Shown here: positions 49,883 through 56,777 of the stretch, one piece after another | Layout: each line of letters opens with the position of its first letter | How positions within the stretch are numbered: the stretch's first letter is position 1 | Origin: Hyphomicrobium_A sp964493785 | GTDB taxonomy: Bacteria > Pseudomonadota > Alphaproteobacteria > Rhizobiales > Hyphomicrobiaceae | Direction of reading: 5' to 3' | Length of the DNA stretch: 64,000 nt | NCBI GenBank assembly: GCA_964493785.1 | Contig: CAZBPM010000010.1 | Coordinates: forward strand, 62,001 to 126,000 | Translations under genes and position numbers: made by a program | The notes under the pieces: model-generated | What the model saw: only the letters and a program-made list of their open reading frames with translations | Told to the model about the DNA's origin: nothing | The model's database searches: none

Positions 49883-51181
49883 ATGGCTCAACGCACCAAA
49901 AGCTCACTAGCATCAGCACTCTCCGTCGCGATGGCCGACTACGGCCTCGAATCGCGCACCATATTGAAGGTCGGATTTCTGGCGCCCCTGACGGGCAAGC
50001 TGAAATCCTGGGCCGAGCCGGGCTTCAACGGCTCGCTGATCTGGCGAGATCGCGTCAACGCGGCCGGCGGCATCAAGGTCGGCATGCGCCGCTTCATGGT
50101 CGATCTGGTGCCCTACGACACGAATTTCGACCCCGAGCGAGCGCTCGCGGGCGCCAAGAAGCTGATCAATGAGGATGGCGTGAAGTTCATCCTCATGCTG
50201 GGCGGCAACGATTTCACCGACGAGGTGCGCGACCTGGTCAACCGGCACCGCATGCCGGTGGCGACCCTCCTGCCGAGCGATCTGACGCCGGACGCCCCGA
50301 CGCTCGTCGCCCCGAGCGAGGTGCATCCGATCTACAACGTGACCGGGGTCGACTGGCTGGCGCGGCAGGATCCGTCGATCAAGACGGTCGCCATGTGCGC
50401 GCAGGACGACCTGCACGGTCTGCCGTCGCTCGCGACCTACCGCGCGGCCTTCGAGGTCGCGGGCTGGGATCTGGTCGAGGAGCACCTGTTCCCGATCGAG
50501 ACGACGGACTTCAGCGCCATCGTCGAGAAGCTGATGGCCAAGAATCCCGACGTGCTGTGCTGGGACACGGTCTACGAGCCGTTCCTGCACGCACTGACCA
50601 AGGAGGCCTATCGGCGGGGCTTCAAGGGGCGGATGATTTCGTGCACCGCCGACAACTACGAGGACCTCGTCGCCCAGACCAGCGTCGAGTTCATGGAAGG
50701 CTTCGTTTTCCAGTTCCCCGACTTCGACGATCCGCGCCTCAACGACTCCCAGATCAACTTCGAGAATCCCAACGAGTTCTACGCCGAGTTCACCGCGCGC
50801 TATCCCGGCACGTGGTCCGCCGTGTCGTGGGAATACGTCTCGACGCTGGAGCTCTGGAAGAACGCGGTGCAGCGCGCCCGCACCTTCGAGCCGTTTCCTG
50901 TCCTTTCGATGATGAAGTTCGGCGGCGTCGGCCATCACGCCTTCGGCGAGGCCGTGTGGTGGGGGCGCGAGTTGTTCGGCATCGACAATGCGCTCGTCGG
51001 CGACTGGCCGGTGGTCGTGATCGAGAACGGCCGGGCGCGCATCAAGGAGTTCTCGTCCATCGTGCGCTGGTGGACCCAGAACAAGCACGTGCTGATCAAG
51101 CACATGCGCAAGATGAATCTGATGTGGGACCAGCGCCAGGAAGCCGCGGCTGTCGCCACCCTGGCCCACGAGCGCACCTAA
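49883..51181 (+). CDS. branched-chain-type solute-binding protein lacking a signal peptide
   Basis: A 432-residue type I periplasmic-binding-fold protein of the Peripla_BP_6 (urea/amide/amino-acid) group: V-G-F-L-A-P-L-T-G-K-L-K-S-W, G-S-L-I-W-R-D-R-V-N-A-A-G-G-I and L-I-N-E-D-G-V-K-F-I-L-M-L-G-G. Family members normally start with a signal peptide, but this one begins M-A-Q-R-T-K-S-S-L-A-S-A-L-S-V-A-M-A-D-Y-G-L-E with no hydrophobic core. No permease or ATPase lies beside it. It may be a cytoplasmic ligand sensor. ATG 49883 follows AAGG. Confidence 0.82.
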   Translation: MAQRTKSSLASALSVAMADYGLESRTILKVGFLAPLTGKLKSWAEPGFNGSLIWRDRVNAAGGIKVGMRRFMVDLVPYDTNFDPERALAGAKKLINEDGVKFILMLGGNDFTDEVRDLVNRHRMPVATLLPSDLTPDAPTLVAPSEVHPIYNVTGVDWLARQDPSIKTVAMCAQDDLHGLPSLATYRAAFEVAGWDLVEEHLFPIETTDFSAIVEKLMAKNPDVLCWDTVYEPFLHALTKEAYRRGFKGRMISCTADNYEDLVAQTSVEFMEGFVFQFPDFDDPRLNDSQINFENPNEFYAEFTARYPGTWSAVSWEYVSTLELWKNAVQRARTFEPFPVLSMMKFGGVGHHAFGEAVWWGRELFGIDNALVGDWPVVVIENGRARIKEFSSIVRWWTQNKHVLIKHMRKMNLMWDQRQEAAAVATLAHERT

Positions 51182-51266
51182 GCTCCGATCGTCCGAGCGT
51201 CTACCAGTGAGGGCGTGAATCGGCAGCGCCAGAAAGCTCCGATCGCCCGAGCGTCTACCAGCGAGG
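51181..51266. repeat. 32-base imperfect direct repeat, two copies
   Basis: Bases 51181-51212 and 51235-51266 match at 30 of 32 positions, with period 54; both copies begin AGCTCCGATCG/C and end AG(T/C)GAGG. The first copy starts on the last base of the solute-binding protein stop codon. The gap between convergent genes suggests a regulatory or duplication origin. Confidence 0.85.
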
Positions 51267-51374
51267 TCACGCTGCCGAAGGCAGCAAGGCGCCAAGGGCG
51301 CCCGGCGCGAGCGCCGGTTATCCACTCGCGCGACAATCGCCGCAAACAACGCCTCTCTCCACTCGTGTCACCAC

Positions 51375-52157
51375 TCAAGGAGACGCGTAGATCATGTCCT
51401 CGTGCGTGCCGGAAATGTAAAGGCGAATGCACTCGACCGCGGTGTCGACGTCGCGCCGCTCCAGCGCCGCATAGAGCGAGCGCAACGCGCGCTGCCCCTC
51501 GCGAATGCGCGACGGCGTCAGCGTGCGCTTCTTGTTGGTGCACCACTGCGGCTGGCGGCGCACCTCGTGCAATATCCGGTACATCGCGACGAGCAGCGAA
51601 TTATGCGTGCCCTCGCAGATCGTCATCATGAACTGCTTCTCGACCTCCGCGAACTCCGCCGCATCCGTGACGATAGCTTCGATCTGCGCCAACAGTTGGC
51701 CGAGCTTAGTCAGATCGCGCACCGACATGTAGATCGTGGCGAGCCGCACGATCTCCGGCTCGAGGATGGACTCGGCGATGTTCATCTCGAACGGCGATAC
51801 CGTCTCCGCGATCGAACGGATGCTGAGCGAGCCTGTTTCATCCGCAGCCGGCCGTCTCGAAAGGTCGGCGCGATAAGCGACGAACGTCCCGCTTCCGGCC
51901 CTGCGCGCGACGATGCCGTAGGTTTCGAGAAAATCGAGGGCCTGTCGGATGGTCGCCCGGGATTCACCGAATGCCTGCGCCAGATCGCGCTCCGCCGGCA
52001 TGCGCGTGCCGAACGGATACTCGCCCGCCGCGATGCGGCTGAAGATGCTCGTGGCGATGTCCTTGACGGCGAGCTTGACCATCGGCTGGGCGGAGAGGTC
52101 TCTGTCCCAGGGCGGCGTGTCCACCAGGCTCTCGTCGCCGTAGTCCGTTATCATCAT
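51375..52157 (-). CDS. GntR/FadR-type transcriptional regulator
   Basis: A 260-residue regulator with an N-terminal GntR winged helix (I-F-S-R-I-A-A-G-E-Y-P-F-G-T-R-M-P-A-E-R-D-L-A-Q-A-F-G-E-S-R-A-T-I-R-Q-A-L) and a helical FCD ligand domain. The start overlaps the stop of the upstream unknown gene (ATGA), so the two are coupled. Sitting next to the TMA catabolic cluster, it is the natural candidate for its control. Confidence 0.92.
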   Translation of the reverse strand: MMITDYGDESLVDTPPWDRDLSAQPMVKLAVKDIATSIFSRIAAGEYPFGTRMPAERDLAQAFGESRATIRQALDFLETYGIVARRAGSGTFVAYRADLSRRPAADETGSLSIRSIAETVSPFEMNIAESILEPEIVRLATIYMSVRDLTKLGQLLAQIEAIVTDAAEFAEVEKQFMMTICEGTHNSLLVAMYRILHEVRRQPQWCTNKKRTLTPSRIREGQRALRSLYAALERRDVDTAVECIRLYISGTHEDMIYASP

Positions 52158-52957
52158 GGCTGAGCCCCCTCTGCAGTGCTGCCCGCCGCGAGCAGGCTCG
52201 GATGCAGCAACGCGGTCATGTGCGCGGCGCGATCGATATCCGCGGCGTCATCTCCACGGACATAGGTCACCGCGAACCGCTGCAACAGGAAGTCGGCCTT
52301 GTTTCGGTATGCAGCCCTGACGGAATCCGAAAACGTCACGCTGTGGTCGCCCAGCAGTTCGACATCGGGACATCCCGGTCCGAAGGCCACGGCAATCGTC
52401 TGGGTCAAGTCCACGTCCTCCTCGGCCCTGTTGGCACGTCCCTCGGTCACCGCACCTGCAGCGCCTGCGTTCCACCTAGCGATCGCCTGGCCGGCTCCGC
52501 ACAGATCGATGTAGCGACGCCGCCTCAGCTCGGCCAATGCCTCCGGATGCTCCATGGCAAGGCGCAGATGAAACGCGGAGCTGCGCGCCCCGATCGACAC
52601 GTCGAGGCTCGGCACCCGCGCGCGGACGTCTTCCCAGCATTGCTCGGCCATCGCCAGATGATGGACCGCTTCGCGAGGTCTCGAGCCGATCAGATGTGCG
52701 ATTCCCACATTGTTGTGTGCGGCGGCACGCACCGGGCCGTCCTGCACGCCGTGAGCGGCTGCTTCGAGCCACATGTGCGCCGCAGCATTTCGCGCGCCAT
52801 CGGCCAGGGCGATGAAGCCATCGATGGTCGCTTTCATCCAGAAATTACTAGCCAAATTTTTCAGCTCCCGGGCCTTCGCACCTGCGGCATTGAAGACGGA
52901 TTTCGCGCCTTTGAGCCACTTGACATCATCGTAAATTACAGCCCACTTGCTAGGCAT
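52154..52957 (-). CDS. unknown helical protein coupled to the FadR regulator
   Basis: A 267-residue soluble, Ala-rich, helical protein. The middle has A-A-A-H-N-N-V-G-I-A-H-L-I-G-S-R-P-R-E-A-V-H-H-L-A-M-A-E, a TPR-like helix pair. No signal peptide or catalytic motif is apparent and I do not recognise a family. ATG 52957 is preferred to 52975. It is divergent from the permease operon and overlaps the FadR gene start by 4 bases. Confidence 0.7.
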   Translation of the reverse strand: MPSKWAVIYDDVKWLKGAKSVFNAAGAKARELKNLASNFWMKATIDGFIALADGARNAAAHMWLEAAAHGVQDGPVRAAAHNNVGIAHLIGSRPREAVHHLAMAEQCWEDVRARVPSLDVSIGARSSAFHLRLAMEHPEALAELRRRRYIDLCGAGQAIARWNAGAAGAVTEGRANRAEEDVDLTQTIAVAFGPGCPDVELLGDHSVTFSDSVRAAYRNKADFLLQRFAVTYVRGDDAADIDRAAHMTALLHPSLLAAGSTAEGAQP

Positions 52958-53294
52958 TACACCAAAACAAACCAAAAGAAACCAAATATATAATTGCGAT
53001 TAGGATTCAGCGAGATAACCGATAACCGGACGCAATTAGCTGCCTAAATCGCGCGCAGCCGGTGCTCGAATTACTTTCCTTCTGGGCAACATTTTCTCTT
53101 GCCCGCAATTTTCGTTGATCTACACTCAACCGGTCAAGCGCTTTATGGTTCAAAGTGGTTGAAGTTGGAAAAAACTGGTTCGAGGTCCGCCGCAGTCCCT
53201 GAATGTCGCCCGCGATGGCCTCAACCAATCCAGCGGCAATTCCGGACGCCAAGCGGACGCTCAAGCAGAAACTGGCAGAATGGGAGTGACGCCG
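52958..53294. other. divergent regulatory region of the TMA cluster
   Basis: This 337-base gap separates the FadR-coupled gene from the permease. It contains the phased TGGTT repeats listed separately and a GATAACC direct repeat near 53018-53030. No gene is seen. Confidence 0.5.
53126..53183. promoter_or_regulatory. phased TGGTTSAA repeats upstream of the permease
   Basis: TGGTTCAA (53146-53153), TGGTTGAA (53156-53163) and TGGTTCGA (53176-53183) are spaced 10 and 20 bases apart, i.e. one and two helical turns. An inverted copy TCAACC lies at 53126-53131. This face-of-helix pattern is typical of an operator array, probably for the neighbouring regulator. Confidence 0.55.
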
Positions 53295-55097
53295 ATGAGC
53301 ACGGGGGTTTTACAAACGCCCGTCGTTGGCCAACCAGCTCAATCGAGAGAGCTGGTTCGGGCCATCGACTGGAGAGGTGCATTTTGGGTTGCCAGCGGCG
53401 TTCCTGCCCTGGTGCTCTTTTCGATAGGCGGCATTGCTGGCGTGGCTGGCAAGGTCGCCTTTCTCGTATGGATCGTTTCGATGGTGATGGGCTTCATCCA
53501 GTCCTTCACCTATGCCGAGATCGCCGGCGTGTTCCCCAATAAGTCCGGCGGCGCTTCCGTCTACGGCGCGGCTGCCTGGGTGCGCTACTCGAAGTTCATC
53601 GCGCCGCTGTCGGTGTGGTGCAACTGGTTCGCCTGGACTCCCGTCCTGTCTCTCGGCTGTTCCATTGCGGCCGCCTACATCCTGAACTCGCTGGCCGCCG
53701 TGCCGCCCGCCGACGCGCCTCAGGTTCTGGCGTGGATCAGTGCGAACGCCTCGTCCATCGCCCAGGATTCCCCGCGCGTGGTCGAGTGGCTCGCTGCGAA
53801 CCAGGGCAAGACCGCTGCTGACGCCGTTGCAGCGCTCCTCTCGGCGGATGGCATCGCAGCCCTCACGCCGGCGATCCGCAACTGGACACTTTTCCACGGC
53901 ACTCTGGGTCCGGTGTCCTTCTCCTTCAACGCCGCCTTCTTCATCGGCACGGTCCTGATGCTGATCACGTTCGCGATTCAGCATCGCGGCATTCTCGGCA
54001 CCGCTAGCGTGCAGAAGTACATCGGACTCGCCGTCATCATCCCGATGTTCATCGTCGGTGTCGTGCCGATTGTGACGGGGCAGATCGACTGGTCGAACTA
54101 TACGCCGTTACAGCCGCTGAAGGCTGCCTATGCGCCAGAGATGGGCGCATGGGACATCCCCGGCTGGACGCTGATCCTCGGCGCAATGTTCATCGCGGCG
54201 TGGTCGACGTACGGTTTCGAGACGGCGGTTTGCTACACGGCCGAATTCCGCGATCCCGGCCGTGACACCTTCAAGGCCATCTTCTATTCGGGCCTGCTCT
54301 GTCTCGTGCTGTTTACCCTGGTACCGTTCACGTTCCAGGGCGTGCTGGGACTGGAGGGCATGCTGGCGCCATCCATTGTCGACGGCTCTGGTGTGGCCGA
54401 AGCCATGGGTCAGATGGTCGGGCACGGCGGCTGGGTCACGAGCCTGCTCGTCATGATGATGATCCTCGCCCTCATGTTGTGTCTCATGACTGCGATGGCC
54501 GGATCGTCGCGTACCCTTTACCAGGGCTCGCGTGACGGTTGGCTTCCGCGGTATCTGAGCCACATCAACGAACATGGTGCGCCTACCGCAGCCATGTGGA
54601 CGGACCTCGTCGTCAATCTGGCGCTGCTCGCCATCGCCTGTGCCGACGCAACCAGCTTCTTCTTCATCCTGGCCGTCTCCAACTGCGGTTACATCATCTT
54701 CAACTTCCTCAACCTGAACGCGGGTTGGCTCCATCGCATCGATAACGCTCACGTCCATCGTCCGTGGAAGGCCCCGACGTGGCTCCTCGCAGCGGGCACG
54801 ATTCTGGCCTTCGTCAACGCCGTCTTTATGGGCGCTGGCGCGAAGGTTTGGAACCCGATCGCGCTCTGGGCCGGTCTGGTCACCGCGTTCCTCATCGTTC
54901 CGGTGTTCTGGTACCNNNNNNNNNNCCGCCACTACATCCAGGACGGAGGCAAGTTCCCTGAGCATATGCTCGAGGATCTGGGTCTCTCGCAGGCGGACCT
55001 GAAAACCAGGCGCGCTGGCATGCTGCCCTACCTCACCCTCGTATTGGGCGTAGCCGTCATGCTTGCCGCGGACTGGTTCTTCCAGCTGCCGGCCTGA
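53295..55097 (+). CDS. APC-superfamily permease, probable methylated-amine or amino-acid transporter
   Basis: A 600-residue inner-membrane permease of the amino acid/polyamine/organocation family with about twelve helices. It has F-S-I-G-G-I-A-G-V-A-G in helix 1 and a F-T-Y-A-E-I-A-G-V-F-P-N-K-S-G-G-A-S-V-Y-G segment in the helix 2-3 region. ATG 53295 follows GGGAG by 8 bases. An assembly gap of ten N (54916-54925) falls near residue 541, and the frame is maintained across it. Its position in front of the demethylase genes suggests uptake of TMA, TMAO or dimethylamine, but this is inference. Confidence 0.85.
   Translation: MSTGVLQTPVVGQPAQSRELVRAIDWRGAFWVASGVPALVLFSIGGIAGVAGKVAFLVWIVSMVMGFIQSFTYAEIAGVFPNKSGGASVYGAAAWVRYSKFIAPLSVWCNWFAWTPVLSLGCSIAAAYILNSLAAVPPADAPQVLAWISANASSIAQDSPRVVEWLAANQGKTAADAVAALLSADGIAALTPAIRNWTLFHGTLGPVSFSFNAAFFIGTVLMLITFAIQHRGILGTASVQKYIGLAVIIPMFIVGVVPIVTGQIDWSNYTPLQPLKAAYAPEMGAWDIPGWTLILGAMFIAAWSTYGFETAVCYTAEFRDPGRDTFKAIFYSGLLCLVLFTLVPFTFQGVLGLEGMLAPSIVDGSGVAEAMGQMVGHGGWVTSLLVMMMILALMLCLMTAMAGSSRTLYQGSRDGWLPRYLSHINEHGAPTAAMWTDLVVNLALLAIACADATSFFFILAVSNCGYIIFNFLNLNAGWLHRIDNAHVHRPWKAPTWLLAAGTILAFVNAVFMGAGAKVWNPIALWAGLVTAFLIVPVFWYXXXXRHYIQDGGKFPEHMLEDLGLSQADLKTRRAGMLPYLTLVLGVAVMLAADWFFQLPA
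54916..54925. other. ten-base assembly gap (N)
   Basis: A run of ten N interrupts the permease gene near its last membrane segments. The true length and the few residues here are unknown. Confidence 1.
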
Positions 55098-55104
55098 TGC
55101 CATC

Positions 55105-55142
55105 GGCCGGAGCGGACGTTGCCCGCTCCGGCCATTTTGTTT
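55105..55142 (+). terminator. terminator-like hairpin between permease and dmmA
   Basis: A perfect 11-bp GC-rich stem (GGCCGGAGCGG / CCGCTCCGGCC) with a 7-base loop is followed by ATTTTGTTT. It lies 8 bases after the permease stop and 35 bases before the dmmA start, so it would end or attenuate the permease transcript. Confidence 0.82.
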
Positions 55143-55177
55143 CTGCGCCGTCGATCCAACCGAGAGGAGGCCACGCA

Positions 55178-55783
55178 TTGCTGCCGAGTGACGTAAAAAG
55201 CCGACCAGTATACCGGGGGCTGCAGCCCGATCTGTTCGCCACGACCAACCTCGTCGTGTGCGATCGCGCAGGGGCCGTGGCGGTGGCCGAGATGCTTTCC
55301 CGTGCCGGCGCCGAATTCGCCGCCCGTACATCGGTGATCATCTCTATCGAAGACTATCCCGACACCCGTTCGCTCGAACTCGACATCGCAAGGATGCTGC
55401 CCGCACGCGCCATCCCGCTGTCTGGTGTCGAATCCGTTGCCGCCGTGTTGGACGAAAAGCTGTCGCGCGCTGACATGGCGACCCGCGTCTACGCCGCAGG
55501 AGCAGAGCCGCTGGTCGGTTCTGCCGTGCAACGCGCCATGCGCGCCGGCATCGATCAGCTTTCCGTCATCACCGAGCACCGCGGATCGCTGAAGCGTCGC
55601 GTCCAGTGTGTCCACTGCAAGGGCTTCACCGAGGACGTCATAGCAAGCCCCGTCAAGTGCGCCGGCTGCGGCCTGACACTCACCGTCCGCGACCACTATT
55701 CGCGCAGGCACGCTGCATTCATCGGCGTGATCGTCGACGCAGAGGTCCCAGGCGAAATCCCAGAGCAGGTGCCATTCCAATGA
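55178..55783 (+). CDS. dmmA: dimethylamine monooxygenase/N-demethylase subunit, DmmA-like
   Basis: A 201-residue protein with a C-terminal zinc ribbon-like four-cysteine motif: Cys144-x-x-Cys147 and Cys161-x-x-Cys164. This matches the DmmA-like subunit (gamma-type) of bacterial dimethylamine monooxygenase complexes. The TTG at 55178 is chosen because AGAGGAGG lies 7 bases upstream; an ATG at 55097 would place the start inside a terminator hairpin. The stop overlaps the next start (ATGA). Expected role: assembly or electron-transfer partner of the heme subunit. Confidence 0.8.
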   Translation: MLPSDVKSRPVYRGLQPDLFATTNLVVCDRAGAVAVAEMLSRAGAEFAARTSVIISIEDYPDTRSLELDIARMLPARAIPLSGVESVAAVLDEKLSRADMATRVYAAGAEPLVGSAVQRAMRAGIDQLSVITEHRGSLKRRVQCVHCKGFTEDVIASPVKCAGCGLTLTVRDHYSRRHAAFIGVIVDAEVPGEIPEQVPFQ

Positions 55784-56745
55784 CAGCATCCGCATCGCGG
55801 CGCGTGCGCGTCGCCGAAATTGAGAATGTCGCTGAAGGGGTCAAGCGGTTCCGGCTCGTCGACGCCTCCGGCGCCAAGCTTCCCGTCTTCTCTGCCGGCT
55901 CGCACGTCATCGTCACCATGCACGATGGCAATGGTCACATCTGGAAGAACGCCTATTCCCTCACCGGCGCGCCCGAGGACACCAGCGCTTACGAGATCGG
56001 CGTGCTTCGCACGGTGGACTCCCGCGGCGGCTCGCAGTTCATGCACGAGCGGGTCACGCAGGGTGCCGAGCTGGAGATCAGTGACCCCGTAAACCTCTTT
56101 CCCATCGTTCGCACTGGCCGCAAGCACATCCTTATTGCTGGCGGCATCGGCATCACGCCGTTCCTCGCGATGCTGAAGGAGCTGTCGGCGCGCGGCGACG
56201 CGTTCGAACTCCACTACGGTGTCCGGTCACCAGAGCGTGCGCCGTTCATCCAGTACCTGATGTCCACCTACGGCACCCGCGTGAAAATCTATCGCGATGA
56301 TCTCGGCGAGGTGATCCCGCTGAAGTCGATCCTCGCCGGGCAGCCGCTGGGAACGCACATGTATGTTTGCGGCCCCGCCGGCATGATTGACTGGGCGCTA
56401 CAGACGGGCCGTGCCGCCGGCTGGCCGCATGAGAGTCTGCACTCCGAGAAGTTCAACTCGCCGCCTCCCGGCAGCGCCTTCACCGTCAAGCTCGTGCGCT
56501 CGGGCCGCGAAATCCTTGTCGGGCCGCAGCAGAGCTTGCTCGAAGCGTTGGAGGCGAACGGCGTAGACGCGCCGTACCTGTGCCGCGGCGGAGCCTGCGG
56601 GCAGTGCGAGACGGGTGTCGTCTCCTGCACCGGAAAGCTTGAGCACAACGACGACTACCTCACCCAGCAGGAGAAGGCATCCGGCGGGAAGATCATGCTG
56701 TGTGTGTCGCGCGCCTCCGGCGGCGTGCTGACGCTCGACCTGTGA
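55780..56745 (+). CDS. dmmB: flavin/2Fe-2S reductase subunit of the N-demethylase, DmmB-like
   Basis: A 321-residue reductase of the phthalate dioxygenase reductase type. It has an FAD/FMN domain, a nucleotide site (L-I-A-G-G-I-G-I-T-P-F-L) and a C-terminal plant-type ferredoxin with Cys268-x4-Cys273-x2-Cys276 and Cys308. It passes electrons from NAD(P)H to the heme subunit. ATG 55780 overlaps the dmmA stop (ATGA). Confidence 0.88.
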   Translation: MTASASRRVRVAEIENVAEGVKRFRLVDASGAKLPVFSAGSHVIVTMHDGNGHIWKNAYSLTGAPEDTSAYEIGVLRTVDSRGGSQFMHERVTQGAELEISDPVNLFPIVRTGRKHILIAGGIGITPFLAMLKELSARGDAFELHYGVRSPERAPFIQYLMSTYGTRVKIYRDDLGEVIPLKSILAGQPLGTHMYVCGPAGMIDWALQTGRAAGWPHESLHSEKFNSPPPGSAFTVKLVRSGREILVGPQQSLLEALEANGVDAPYLCRGGACGQCETGVVSCTGKLEHNDDYLTQQEKASGGKIMLCVSRASGGVLTLDL

Positions 56746-56777
56746 TCTGTCCGTCCGCGGCATCTGGAGAATAAAGT

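Noticed and set aside
49913..51349. 478-codon frame opposite the solute-binding protein
   Set aside because: It is Arg/His/Asp-rich antisense of a clearly recognisable gene and has no family features.
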